A stretch of 64,000 bases of DNA from Leptasterias polaris (Eukaryota > Echinodermata > Asteroidea > Forcipulatida > Asteriidae). Numbering within the stretch: the first letter of the stretch is position 1; each line of letters begins with the position of its first letter. The stretch covers positions 310,001 through 374,000 of the forward strand of contig JAZGTN010000073.1 in NCBI GenBank assembly GCA_037783415.1. The letters are read 5' to 3'. The translations under genes were made by a program, and so were the position numbers. Below are positions 32,926 to 44,239 of this stretch, piece after piece. A model generated the notes under the pieces. It ran no database searches. It was not told the origin of the DNA and was given only the letters and a program-made list of their open reading frames with translations.

Positions 32926-33759
32926 ACTTTTTGATTTAAAAAAGTAAATTTCTTCTGAAATTATCACTTTTGTATGGAGGTCACGCCACATTTGGTCATT
33001 TTTCCAGGGGGTTGTCACACACTAATTGCATTGAATGGCAAACTCGCTAGCAAGCTCGCAGAAATGTACGTCGCACTGTTTATTAAACTAGATAAACTAT
33101 GTAACATGTTTTTTGATTGGTGGACTGGAAAGAGGGGCACTTTTTGTGTCAAATCACAAAGCTCGTTGGGAGACCGTGACCTTCTGTTTCTTCATAGTCT
33201 GGACTACGATCCGTATGACGTACAGTTTGTGTGAACGTAAACCAGACCAACTCTAAACCGCGCGAATCACATCCAACGCCGCATCATCAGATTCCGTTGT
33301 AGAACTCGTCGTTTGCAAAACTTTTTTGCCATTTCAAGTCGTAATTCTTTTTACCCAGAAGATCATTTGTGAAGTTATTAAACCTTTGGGTCCATGTGTC
33401 AATATTAAAACCCAAAGAGTATCGGATAAAAGGTATTTTTCAAGTTTTTATTCGGACCATTGTGGCTGGATCACTTCATTTGGTTGACAGGGTGGTTCGT
33501 GCAGAGGTTCTCTGGCTGTTACACAACGTAACTTTTAAGTTTTCACACAAACTATTGGTAAAACGGGATATGTCTATTTTTTGTGATATCCCAAATTGAC
33601 AAGGTCCACTGAAACAAACTCTGAAACCTCGACTGAATTGCGTGCATGGCTTTTTAACATCAACCTTTGAAGAGCAGCCTGCCCAAGTTTGACCTTTAGC
33701 TTATTAAACATAATTTATATATCTAAGGTTTTTTTACTCGGGGGGGGGGAGGGGGCTGG
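32926..33759. other. No gene recognised
   Basis: Mixed sequence ending in a G homopolymer (33740-33753). Short ORFs at 32974-33234 and 33369-33599 have no recognisable domain. Confidence 0.5.
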
Positions 33760-34217
33760 ATGTGCAATATTTGCTCATCCTTTGCTTATGGATTGTGCTG
33801 ACTGCGTCACGAAGCAGTTCTGTTATCCTGTCAGGTAGTCGACTTCCGGCCTCTATTAATGTACATATCCAAAGAAACAGAGGAATCTCCCCTACTCTGT
33901 GTTGTGGGTTTCAGACTTATTTAATTCGGAGAGAACGTTAGCATGCTGTTCAGAATCATACTTGCTGAAGAATTTACGGATGTATTCTTTCTTATTCCTG
34001 TCATCGAATCCGACTATATTTACTCTTGTGAAATATCATGGATTGCAAGTCACTAACTTTAGTGCAGTAGACTGACGACTTGTTACAATATTACCACAGC
34101 ATTTAAGAGACTTGAATGAGAGGACATTGTTAACACTGAAGTCTGATTTTGCCTTTTCAAGTTTCTCAAAGGAGATTTCATCTACTCCATCAAGAAGGAT
34201 GAGAAATTTATCTACGT
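33760..34217 (-). pseudogene. NLR pseudogene, NACHT 3' part (downstream of the retroelement)
   Basis: Minus-strand NACHT continuation with a canonical Walker B (KFLILLDGVDEI), a sensor-1 stretch (GNIVTSRQS) and then, past an in-frame TGA and at least one frameshift, the helical region FTRVNIVGFDDRNKKEYIRK. Further on, in another frame, is IEAGSRLPDRITELLRDAV. It directly continues the exon interrupted at 39507. No LRR sequence follows, so the gene is also truncated near 33.76 kb. Confidence 0.85.
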
Positions 34218-34257
34218 TGTTGCGAAGTACAGAACCAAAATCGAGAAAAGACTCCAA
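34218..34257 (-). repeat. Residual distal LTR end (about 40 bp)
   Basis: tgttgcgaagtacagaacc onward matches the first 40 bp of the LTR at 38541 (tgttacgaagtacataacc), then sequence switches abruptly to RT/RNase H-border codons (CQLAFERLKD on minus). Confidence 0.75.
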
Positions 34258-35391
34258 TATCTTTGAGTCGTTCAAAGGCTAGCTGACATGGAGATAACCA
34301 TTCAAATTTGACATTTTTAGCCAAGAGATTTGTAAAGTGGTTGAGCCACTGTAGCGAAATTTTGACAAAATCTTCGGAAAAAACCTATCATGCCTAGAGA
34401 AACCTCATGACCTCTTTCCTATTTCGAGGTGGTGAAAAGTCAAGAATGGCTTGCACTTTCGCTGCTCTTGGCAGAATGTTACTACTACCTACTTGGTGAC
34501 CAAGGTACGTCACACTGCCTTAATACCAATCTCACTTTTCTTTAAATTTACCGTGAGGTTGGCTTCTGACAATTTATCGAACAGGGATTTTGTCCTCTGC
34601 ACGTGTTCTTGTCATGAATTGAAGTAAATCAACACAATATCATCAATATACACCACGCACCCTTCAATTTCTCCAGTCACTTGGCTCATTAATCTGGAGA
34701 AGGTGCCAAGAGCTTTTTTTCATACCGAATGGCATGACATTACAAGACCATAATCCGTCTGGTGTGGTAAATGCTGAGATTTCTTTGGCTCATTTGGTCA
34801 ATGGTACCTGCCAATACCCCTTTAAAGTCATATTTACTGACATAAGTAGCGTGGCCAATCCTATCAATGCAGTCATCCAGTCACGGTATCGGAAAAGAGT
34901 CAGTTTTTGTCACCGAGTTTACTTTTCGATAATCGATACAAAACCTTTTGGACCCGTCTTCTTTTGGCACAAGAAGAACGGGTGAACTCCAAGGACTCCG
35001 ACTAGGAGAGATTATGTCATTTGTTAGCATGTATCTGACTTCATCTCTTACACATTGCAGTTTGTAAGGAAGTTGAGGCGGTATGGATGCTGCTTGATTG
35101 GAGTGGCCTCACCGATATCTACATCATGGAACAGTACGGACGTACGTCCTGGTTTATTTGTAAATATACATTGTAAGAGAACAGAAGATCAGTTATCTCA
35201 GATTGTTTATCAACAGCTAAAAGTTCTAGCTTAACTTCCAAATTATTCAGAACTTCAGAATTGTTGGTCATAATAATGGCAGAAAATTGCCCTGGGTTTG
35301 ACAAGACATTGTCCATTTGAACAAGTGTGTCATCTACCTCCACTTCTTTGACATTCACTAGGGCCACTCCTGGTGAGGTTGGTTCCCTCAC
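34258..35391 (-). pseudogene. Gmr1-like reverse transcriptase (fragmented)
   Basis: Upstream spacer with EVKLELLAVDKQSEITDLL (35119-35391 frame), then TPIKQHPYR, the palm with the intact catalytic box YIDDIVL near 34630-34650, and the thumb with VTYLGHQVGSSNILPRAAKV and ...NLLAKNVKFEW. At least four frame changes. The sequence stops at the RNase H border. Confidence 0.82.
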
Positions 35392-35409
35392 AATGGTATT
35401 TTGTTCATG

Positions 35410-35988
35410 TTACTGTGACAAACTCTTTCTCCTATCAGTGGTCCTCACAACATAATTTACTGAGTTTAGCTTTTTCTCTACTTGATAAGGCCCACTGAAC
35501 TTTGCACGTAAAGGTTCACCTTGAACCGGAAGTAAGACGAGCACTTGATCCCCTGGGTTAAATGTTCGGTCACGTGATCCCTTATCAAACCTCATTTTCA
35601 TGAGTTTTTGTGACTGAACAAGATTACCGGGTAGCCTTAGCGATATCGCTGCATACATTCGTTCTTTCACCTCAGAGTCAGACACATAATCAATAATATT
35701 CGTTTCAGATTGTGGTTCAAGTGACAGAAGTTTCTCCTTTAATGAATTTCAGCGGTCCACGGACTTCGTGGCCGAAAACTAACTCAAAAGGGCTGAACCC
35801 CGTACCCTCACAGGGCGTATCCCTTGTAGTAAATAAGAGAAAATGTATCCCTTTATCCCAGTCATCTTGACGATCAGCACTACCTTGGGCAACCCCATTG
35901 TGGTGAAAGAGCTGACAAGAAACATTTGTGGCTGTGATATTCCGCAAAGGTATCTAGTTACAACATCCATGATAGTTAGGAAGTACAT
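35410..35988 (-). pseudogene. Gmr1-like integrase core and C-terminal domain (fragmented)
   Basis: One frame carries YFLTIMDVVTRYL; the next carries DDWDKGIHFLLFTTRDTPCE and FSPFELVFGHEVRGPL; the third carries FNPGDQVLVLLPVQGEPLRA and the GPY module AKFSGPYQV. These are in order for a retroviral-type integrase, but catalytic residues are partly missing. Confidence 0.82.
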
Positions 35989-36322
35989 GTGACCAGACCT
36001 TGTTTTGGGTAAAGGTCCGACACAGTCGATAATGATTTTGTCGAATAGTTGCCCACAGGCCGGAATTGGAATCAGGGGGCAACTGGTATTTTTTGGTTTG
36101 GTTTACCAACTAGTTGACATGTATGGCATGTTCTACAACTCACTCACATCTTTGTGAAGTTTCAGCCAAAAGAAATGGCGCATAATGAACCCCAAGATGG
36201 CCTGACATCGGCAGATCATGCACTACCCTCATGATCTCTGCACGATAAGATGGCGGGACTACTATCTGATTGATAACACCCCACTCATCAGTGGAAACTT
36301 CAGGGTGACGCCATTTTCGCAT
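35989..36322 (-). pseudogene. Gmr1-like integrase N-terminal zinc-binding region
   Basis: 60 codons with QIVVPPSYRAEIMRVVHDLP and HLGVHY, the start of the HHCC module, followed on minus by frames with CRTCHTCQ-like words that are frame-shifted. It lies upstream of RT, supporting the unusual domain order. Confidence 0.75.
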
Positions 36323-37020
36323 TTAATAACACCCTTTGTTCCGACATAAAGTAGCAAACCGGAACTATTTCTGCTTATTTCTCACAAAGTGCAGAATTGA
36401 TAAGTCTGTTTAGCTCAGGATCTGACTCTTGTAGTGAGATGAGTCTATTTTTACTAAGCATGACAGGCTTAGATTGCGAATCACTAATTCTCGATTGATT
36501 TCGAGATTGGATTCTATTGAGAGGAAGTGGTATAGTCCTCTAAATCATAAAAGAATGTTTCTGCCAACTTGTAACACCCATCATCGGCTCTTTGTTTTCA
36601 AACTTGGTCTCCAACGTCAACTTTTCGAGCCATAGACCTAGTGGTCACACAGGCGGGGAAAATGTCCGGATAACATTCAGAAATCCGCTCTGTGTTGGAA
36701 CTTGAGGTTGGGATAGTCATTAATTTAACGCATGGAGTGATTTGACTGTCCACTTTTGACCCTGCAATATCATTACCAAGAATGAACGTAACCCCTTCTG
36801 CGGGTAATTCGGGAACAATACCAACATCTACTTTAGACCCGTTTTAAAATCTGAATCAAGGTAGATCTGATGGAGAGGAACACTATGAAAGTCGCTTCCT
36901 ACACCCTTTATCAAAACACTGTAGTTGCTATGGAGGTCACTAATGGAGGGAATAACATTACTTAATAAAATAATAGTAAAGACTGGGCATCACCCGTATC
37001 CCTCAGAATGTGAACCAAAT
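36323..37020 (-). pseudogene. Gmr1-like protease region (broken)
   Basis: A protease-like active site, HILRDTGDAQSLLL, is near 36975-37020. Further on is VPELPAEGVTFILGNDIAG, typical of retropepsin flap/C-terminal sequence in this group. DTGD replaces the normal DTGA. Stops and frameshifts throughout, and no RNase H or RT signature here. Confidence 0.65.
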
Positions 37021-38352
37021 ATGAGTCGTCACCACCTGTGATCGATACTCGTCCCTTCGACATGAAGTAAAAATAGCAACTATCCTTTTCCATACATGAA
37101 CGACCTGACTGGAAGGCATTTTTGTTTGAATTAGATGCCAATCTGCTATCGCTTAACTTAACAGAAGGGATTGAGTCTTTTTGAGAAATTCCGGAACGAA
37201 TGTTGGCAGTCAAAGCAACACCCTTCTCTTGTTTCTTTCTTTTGAAACAGTTTTCATAAGTATGCCCAACCTTATGACAAAAGCTACAGATTGGTTGATT
37301 GTTTCGCCGTACATTTTGAGGCGAACTAGAAGCGGTATTTAACACGTGCTCCTTACAGGAATTTTGTTCCAACTTAAAGTATTCTTTCGATCGGTCTGTG
37401 GATTGTTTGGTATTTCCGCTATTCTTATTCCACTTCTTAGCATTGTGACTAGAATGAACAAATGATGGACCAATTCAAAGTCGTCTGCCATATTGGCAGC
37501 GGCCTCAAGTTTGTCCACCCCTCTGTCTGCTAAAAGTGAGTTTTAATTTGAGTATTTGAGTAGAGAGGCAATTCCTGAACTCTTCAAGCAACATAAGGTT
37601 GCGTAATTTGTCAACATATTTGCATTTTATTTTTTGAAAGCAGCTCTCGATCAAACAGATTACGTTTCTCCCTAGCAAATTCAACATGCGTTTGATTCGG
37701 AAGTTTTTGATCATTCCGAAACTTCTGTCTGTACGCCTCCGGTACCAGCTGGTAAGCTTTCAAAATTCTTTCTTTGACAACCTCATAATCAGCACTTTGT
37801 TCAGATGTTAGCGCTGTGTAAACATCTTTGGCCTTTCCATCAAAAATACTGTGAAGAAGAGTGGTCCAGTTTTCTTTGGGCCATTTCAATTTCTGAGCCA
37901 AATTCTCAAAGGAAGTAAAGTATTTTCCAACCTCCTTATGATCAAATTTTGGAATCAATTTAATGTTTTTTGCAAAGTCAAAGCTTACCGAGCTTACCGG
38001 CTTTTTTTGTCTGAATTTTCCAGTCTCATGCTGCATTTTCTCAAGCTCAAAAGCAACTTTTTCCTTTTCAGACTCTTTTCTCAATTTCTTTCAGCTTAAT
38101 TTGCAAGTGTAAAACTTCCAATTGATTAGATGGTTCTTGAGTGGGTTTCTGTTAATTCCCAACTTCGATATAGCCATTTTCTTTCAACGCTTCTACCACC
38201 AAATGATTCACTTGTGCCTTTTTTTTTGCCACCGTACTGATTTTCATCCCAAGGAAATGCGCTATCGCATATAACATCTCTTTGGTTAGTTCATCAATAT
38301 CAGCAGGTGTTAAAACTTCCTTTTAAAGAAACACTTCAACATTGAAACTCAT
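36962..38352 (-). pseudogene. Gmr1-like Gag with CCHC knuckle (broken)
   Basis: A probable start ATG at 38350-38352 is followed nine codons later by a stop. The main frame (37611-38084) has FDHKEVGKYFTSFENLAQKL, then NWTTLLHSIFDGKAKDVYTA and KAYQLVPEAYRQKFRN. This Gag type is the one from which the vertebrate SCAN domain is thought to derive. A classic CX2CX4HX4C knuckle (CSFCHKVGHTYENC) lies at about 37262-37305 in the 36962-37372 frame. Confidence 0.8.
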
Positions 38353-38517
38353 CTTGAATTATGCAAAGATAATTATTAAAGGCAAAGGCAATGATATGCA
38401 GATTTTAAAGGCACAATAAATCAGTTCGAATGGAGGAGCAAAGAATCAACCTGAATAGTTTGTGTCACGATGATGACATAAATCTATCAAAAGTCAATGG
38501 ATACCTTTGTTCTGTTC

Positions 38518-38535
38518 TTCCCGGACAAGCCCCCA
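38518..38535 (-). other. Primer-binding site, tRNA-Pro-like
   Basis: On the minus strand, six bases inside the LTR, TGGGGGCTTGTCCGGGAA matches the well-known retroviral tRNA-Pro primer site at all but two positions. Confidence 0.75.
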
Positions 38536-38540
38536 ATTTA

Positions 38541-39506
38541 TGTTACGAAGTACATAACCAAAAATGAGTAAAGACTCCAATGGCTAGGAAAGTGACTCAA
38601 ACAATAGAAAACGTGACTCCAAATAATGCAGACTGACACTTCGAATAAGAGAACAGAATGAAATGTTTATTCTCGTCTCTCATCAAACTACAAATACTCA
38701 TACTAATACAATGAAAGTAAAGGCATATTTCAACTAATGATGAAAATCAAATGAATTCAATACCGGTATCAACATAAGCTTTGGTGCTATAGGGGTGCCC
38801 ATTGAATGTTCAGAGTTCTGAAGCCGGAAAGGGGAGGCTCAGCGGTTGAGTCGACGCCTCTGTCCGTGGTGGACGGAATCGCAGTCACCGCTGATAAGTA
38901 GCCTCCAGAAGTCGGCCGTCCGAGGTGAAATCCTCAGGTCACGGTAGTCAGATCTGGAACCGTCGGTGGATGGGACCAGTTGGTATTAGGCACCGGTCAA
39001 CTGCGATAAGACAACCACGGACGAATCCCTTGAAAATTTTGGGCGTAGCTGGAGAGCAACAGCTCACTACGATATTCAGCACCAAGTGGAAAATGAGCTC
39101 TGACGCGATCTACAATCCCGGCCAAAATGCTTGGGCCAACGTTACAATAATTATTCCCTCTCCCCTTCCCCCGTCACAATCAAAATTCTCTCCCCGTCCC
39201 CCCGCTCAATGTTGATGGGAGCACAGACCGCGCAATCATAGAAGAGCCAACATTGAAAGGGGCATGGGGGCCCGTGGGGCATGGGGGCCCGTGGTGCGGG
39301 GGCCGTGGTGCGGGGGCCGTAGTGCGGGGGCCCAATGAGATATGGCCGGGATTGTAGGGCATGTACCCGTATTTAACCAACTATGTAACAATGTTTACAT
39401 ACTTAACATTCTACAGCTACTACTAACTTTACTCAATGCGTGAATAGCATATAGCATAACTAAGTTTCACCCCGATGGAGGGCGACAAAAGGTAAGTCAT
39501 GAAGCA
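38541..39506 (-). repeat. Proximal LTR of the Gmr1-like element (966 bp)
   Basis: Runs from tgttacgaag to gaagca. It contains a G-rich imperfect tandem array (39250-39330, gggggcccgtggtgcg-like units). The internal extent rests on the flanking duplication and the match of its left end to 34218-34257. Confidence 0.7.
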
Positions 39507-39511
39507 CACGT

Positions 39512-40106
39512 AAACCTATTGTATGACTGCGCATGTAACATGGTGCTCTGTCATATACTTTTGAAGATTCTTCTTTTCAAATTTAGTCTGTTTTTGTTGC
39601 AATATATGAGAACATATTTCATCCACAATGTTGAAATTGGCCTCCATTTTGTTTTATTCCCAACAAAAAGACGAGCTTATACTTTGACAGAGGTGAGTCA
39701 CGTGAGTATCACTCTGTAAAACAGCCCAGTCATAAGCTATGCTTTTTAGAAGCGTTGATTTACCGTATCCACTTTCAGCAGTGATTAAGATTCTTTTCTT
39801 ATCAAAGCTTAACATATCTTCGTATGACTTGAGGGGAATTTTCTTATACTTTGTTTGGGTTTTATCGACTTCTTGTTCGCCTTTAATATCAGGGTGCATT
39901 GCGTGGTCCGTTTTATGTTTTTCCTTAATGATTGGCTGATCAGGTATGTCTGTTTCTTGGAAAAGTTCTAAAGTAACATAAAGTTGATCTATATCAACAG
40001 CCAGATCCCTTCATGTAGGATGTGAGTTCACTTTCATTGTCTCCTTGTAATGACTCACCAAAGTTTTACCGCACGCCTCAATGTTGAATGGTAAGTTCGG
40101 TATCAT
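39512..40106 (-). pseudogene. NLR pseudogene, NACHT 5' part (upstream of the retroelement)
   Basis: Exon after acceptor TTTGTTACAG. It begins with the pre-NACHT segment (CGKTLVSHYKETMKVNSHPT, then a TGA where related proteins have Trp) and continues to KSYEDML, a canonical P-loop ILITAESGYGKSTLLKS and IAYDWA. Two more frame changes follow before ILQQKQTKFEKKNLQKYM. The reading frame then meets the retroelement at 39507; removing the insertion would join it in frame, apart from one TAG, to the Walker B part at 34.2 kb. Confidence 0.85.
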
Positions 40107-40206
40107 CTGTAACAAAATATTGTTTATAAGTGATTACTTGTTGCAGCTCGCTTGGTGTAGGGACAGGTTTAGAGTCGGGGTGGGGGGAGAGGAGTGATTT
40201 ACTTAC

Positions 40207-40515
40207 CTGATAACATTTTGACCATATCGTTACGGTGGATCAATTCAAATGCCTCTTTCAACTGTTTTTTAGGATCCTCTTTGTCCGATTGTCTTCTCCA
40301 CCAAGCGACGAACATATTGAAGGCTTGTTGGTTTATTTCACTGTTGTTGTGCTCAAATTCTTGAATCTCTGTAAGGTTAAAACTTAAAAAAGTGGCGACA
40401 TTTTTCCAAGCTTTTCCAATTACCATAGCAAACTCTTGGAACTTCTTGTCATCTAAACCTGATGCAGCGGATGTCTGCCTCTTGTTGCCTACTCTTGGAG
40501 ATGTGGGTGCATAAC
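40207..40515 (-). pseudogene. NLR pseudogene, DEATH-domain exon
   Basis: 309 bp bounded by acceptor TTTTGCTAG/GT and donor TCAG/GTAAGT, phase 1-1, itself open. It encodes a short linker (GYAPTSPRVGNKRQ) and a death-fold domain (DDKKFQEFAMVIGKAWKNVA; NNSEINQQAFNMFVAWWRRQ; LKEAFELIHRNDMVKML). The opening GYA resembles the GYG start of the DED-gene linkers. It is followed by the broken NACHT exon, so the gene is dead although this exon is intact. Confidence 0.82.
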
Positions 40516-41661
40516 CTAGCAAAATAACAGTAACAATTGGAAAAAACAATCATTTTTAAAGAACCTTAAACATTGTGAAAATTTCATCACAACGCTCTGT
40601 ACATGAAAATAAACAAATCCAGCTTAACAAGCTTCATATAGTAAAATGTACAAGTAAAATGGAATACAAGAAAACATTAAAAGTGAATTATAACTGAAGC
40701 CATACAAAGATAATATTGACTGCATTTGTCATCCCACACACATGATTCAGCAATTTCAGCAATTACAACAAAGATAACGAATGATATGCACATTTTAAAA
40801 AGAAACGTTTTTCAAAGTGGGATAAAAACATATTCGCTTGTTGTCCTCTTGACGTCAAGAAGCAAGGAGTTACATAGTTTAGGAGCAAACACAGAAAAAG
40901 CCCATCCTTGATCCAAATAAATGAACATCTTGTACAAATACCTGCTTCCCCTGTTAATATTCTAACTAGGCGAGTATCAATTTTACCAGGAGAGTATTTT
41001 CAGTAACTTTTCAGTAAAGTTCTAAATTGTAACATTCAAAAGTGGAAAGTGATCTTTTTTTATCATTAAGAAATCAGTATAAAATAAGAGAGTGCAATTA
41101 AATATCCTCTTTATACACTATTACATTAATTACATTCTAAATTTATTATTCAGTAATGTTGAAAGTAGAGTTAGTGAAAAGATTATTAACAGGAGGGCGC
41201 TCTTCAAACATGGAGGATGTACATTTTTTGTACTCCAAAAATCTATTTTTTTTAATTTGTTCTCATCACTGTTTTGCAGCTTCTTCCACACTGTTTTTTC
41301 TCAATTATGATCTAACTGGAGATTTCCGAGTTTGATGTTTTCTGCTTTTGTCGACTGATGCTGATGCTGTTGACTTTTTAAAGCATTCTTATGAATCTTC
41401 AGTGAACTGAACTGTGTGATACTGTACATACACTGTATTACATAACCGTTCAATGTGATCAAAGTTTTACAGTGTTTGTTAACCATGGCCTTCGTGAGTA
41501 TACTATGCTTCGCAGTTTTGTGTCTTCCATGGAACTTTAATCATTGTACGAATGACCTTCACAACTATACTGATCCAGCGGGTTTGACCTCTCAAATCCA
41601 GTCTATGCTAAGTACAGGCTCATACCATCTAGCCTCTTCAATCATCATTAGCAGCATTGAG
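40516..41661. other. No gene recognised
   Basis: AT-rich, with no splice-bounded open frame found. ORFs at 41092-41310 and 41455-41706 (plus) lack recognisable domains; the latter overlaps the LRR remnant on the other strand. Confidence 0.45.
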
Positions 41662-42062
41662 TTAATGTATTTGTTCGTTCATACTGACCCCAACTACTTT
41701 CAATGATAAATCACACTGTGTTCTAGCCATTATTTGTTCTAACTTGGTAGCTGATTGAAATAACTTGAAAAGCCGAGGGATAGAGAGACAACTCAACTTA
41801 CAATCTGTTAATGTAAGTGATGTTAAGAATTTAGAAATCTCTTTGAGTTTTTTTATTTGTTCGTTCATATTGACTCCAACTACTTCCAATGATAAATCAC
41901 ACTGTGTTCTAGCCATTATTTGTTGTAGGAGATCTAAATCAGTTGTTCTTTGACACGTTATCGTTATTACTGAAACTTGATGAAGACGTGATCGTTCTTG
42001 GAGGTTTTGAATGAAATAATATGCAGCAAAGAGGTCCTCTCCTTTCAGCTCATTGATTTGAT
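41662..42062 (-). pseudogene. Orphan NLR leucine-rich-repeat remnant
   Basis: Minus-strand frame with GEDLFAAYYFIQNLQERSRL, then an LRR-like segment LTSLTLTDCKLSCLSIPRLF. The unit around EQIMARTQCDLSLEVVGVNM is tandemly repeated (about 41855-41935 and 41675-41745), the second copy ending at a stop. It is cut on its right at 42062, where the segmental duplication begins. Confidence 0.65.
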
Positions 42063-42380
42063 AGTTCCCCGCACAACGTGACAACATTTTACACTTAACA
42101 ATGTTTAGAGGCCATTTATTTGCTAGTTCACAGAACCAGTCTTTATATTACATGTTAATACACAGGAACCAGTCTTTGACCAATCAGAGTGCATAAACTC
42201 TCCGAGGTATTAAGTATTAGGATTTTAACGTGTTAGCGATTTGTCAGGTTTTCGGGCAGTGGGCACACTGTTATGGTTGTGTCTGAACACTCAGATTGAC
42301 CACTCTAAGAGAATTTGCTCAGGTTTTTTAACTGGTATTCATGTTATTTAACCAGAAAGCCAATGTAAAAACAAACTTAC

Positions 42381-42440
42381 CACTGGAGTTATCTAGAGGT
42401 TGATGTTGTCCTGAAACTCTATCTGATGTCGTCTCAGTAT
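42381..42440 (-). CDS. Linker exon B' of the truncated NLR paralogue
   Basis: Same splice sites and same 60-bp phase-1 frame as 17353-17412 (DRVSGQHQPLDNSS end). No NACHT exon follows on the minus strand, so this copy may be non-functional. Confidence 0.6.
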
Positions 42441-42931
42441 CTGTTTAGAAATCAGTCAGTTTTACATTTTGTTTCAAATTTACACATAAAGTGAAGACTT
42501 GTAAAAAATAACAACTGTATAGTTTTGAGATGTGCCCCTTTCCTTATAAAGCTGTTTGGTTTTATAAGCGAACAAGGTCAGCTACCTTAAATTGATACAT
42601 TGTATGTGCACTCACGCATACATATGGTATGTGCTTTCATGCATCACATGATATGTGCGTGCATGCGGCACTAAACTCTCCAGCAAAAATCTTCGCAAAG
42701 AAAATTACGCACAAACTAAAAGAAAACAGTCGATTTGATAGTTCCCCACACAACATGAAAACATTTTACACAACAATGTTTAGGGACCATTTTTTTGCTA
42801 GTTCACAGAACCAGTCTTTATATTACATATTAATACACAGGAACCAGTCTTTGACCAATCAGAGTGCATTGTTATTGTTGTGTCTGGCCAGATTGACCAC
42901 TCTCAGAGAATTTGCTAAGGTATTTTAACTG

Positions 42932-43028
42932 TAGTGTTGTCGAGGTATCGAGACCCGTCTCCCCCTCGGTCTCGGACCACCAGGTCTTTGTCTCAGTCTC
43001 GGTCTCCCAGGTCTCTACTACAACACTG
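42932..43028. mobile_element. Short TIR element (CAGTGTTGTAG family), copy 2
   Basis: The same insertion as 17904-17994, with the same 7-bp flanks ttaactg (42925-42931 and 43029-43035). It was present before the segmental duplication. Confidence 0.85.
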
Positions 43029-43124
43029 TTAACTGGTATTCATGTTATTTAACCAGAAAGCCAATGTAATAACAATTTTACCACTGAAGCTATGTAGAGA
43101 TAGCCAATTTAAAAACAAACTTAC

Positions 43125-43211
43125 CACTGGAGTTATCACGATGTTTATGTGGTTGTGAAACCCTCTTGGATGTCATCTCAGTATTGGCAGCTCCTGATGC
43201 AATACCATAAC
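43125..43211 (-). CDS. Linker exon C' of the truncated NLR paralogue
   Basis: 87 bp, phase 1-1, same splice sites as 18048-18134. It reads YGIASGAANTEM and ends VSQPHKHRDNSS, the most diverged linker at its C-terminus. A degenerate extra copy of the exon end plus donor (ccactgaagctatgtagaga) lies 30 bp away at 43080. Confidence 0.65.
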
Positions 43212-43974
43212 CTTGTTGGAGAGTTCAAGACTTAGTTTAGAAATCAGTCAAGTTTTTGCTGGTTGTTCCTTTTTATAGATTTTGATTTTCTTCATATTCC
43301 AGACAGAAATTTCAAAAAAAAAGCTGTTAAGCACAAAATACTGCATAGGACACGGCTGTAGCACAATTGGGAACCAGTTCTGTGTAAAGTACCAATGTAA
43401 ATTGCTTGGGCTGGACTCCTGGAAATATTTTGGTAAGCAATTATTAAAATTGAAGGCAATTTTTTCTTTCACAGCTTTATGAAATGTGTTACATGAAGAT
43501 GCAATCAAACAACAGTATCACTTCTTTACTAAAAGGAGAGGAGAGTTCAGAGAGGCAGAAACTTTCTCTCTTTTTTGAAATCAGATGAATAATAATGTAG
43601 CAATGAGTGCTTTTTGTACTTTTTAATTAGGTATCAGTTTGTCTTGTTGTTTGTTCATAAGAGCATTGTTTTTCAACTCAAGGTATGTTGATTATTCACA
43701 AAAAAGCTTGAATGTTTAGCTTTTTAACTCATTTTTATGAACATAAAACAAACAAATCAACAATTTATTTAACACTTTTTTCATACATATGTGTTTGAGA
43801 CAGAATAATGAATACCCTTTATTACAGACTAGAAATTTGTTCATTTGACATTTGCGCTAATGTTCCACTTTTTTTTTCAGTCTAGAATAGCCCACTTCTG
43901 TGGGTGAAATTGAACCTCACGGACTGTTTTTTGCAATCCAACGAAGGGTTATTTATTTTAACACTTTTGGATTA

Positions 43975-44190
43975 AGGGTCAATTTAACTCCACTTCTGAC
44001 CGTCACCCCACACCAAATTGTTTGGACTTGGATAAGATTGGAATGCCTGACCCTGTGATAAGCAATTGTCTTTTGGGCCAACTTGCCCCAGTCCTTCTGA
44101 ATCTTTCACTTTGGCAATTGGATATACATGTAGAAGGATTTGGGACTGTAAGGGATACATTGTAATCATGGGACCCCCCCCCCCCCCTTT
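43975..44190. repeat. Intronic unit ending in a C-homopolymer, copy 3
   Basis: Matches 20262-20478 and 16495-16700. Confidence 0.75.
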
Positions 44191-44239
44191 GTATATTTAT
44201 CTTTTTTCAGCATGGCCTAATACATCCCTACATCCTTAC

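Larger units (their letters stand above)
34218..39506 (-). mobile_element. Gmr1-like Ty3/gypsy retrotransposon, degenerate, inserted in an NLR exon
   Basis: Minus-strand element ending in TGTTgCGAAGTAC on the left and ...GAAGCA on the right, flanked by tacgt (34213-34217) and cacgt (39507-39511), a 5-bp duplication with one mismatch. Right to left the order is LTR, tRNA-Pro-like primer site, gag with CCHC knuckle, protease, integrase, reverse transcriptase. Integrase precedes RT, the arrangement known for Gmr1-like elements of deuterostomes. RNase H and all but about 40 bp of the distal LTR are deleted. Many stops and frame changes. Confidence 0.88.

Noticed and set aside
34218..35391. A second independent retroelement 5' of the integrase fragments
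   Set aside because: No extra LTR or primer site lies between the integrase and RT segments, and the spacing fits a single Gmr1-like order.
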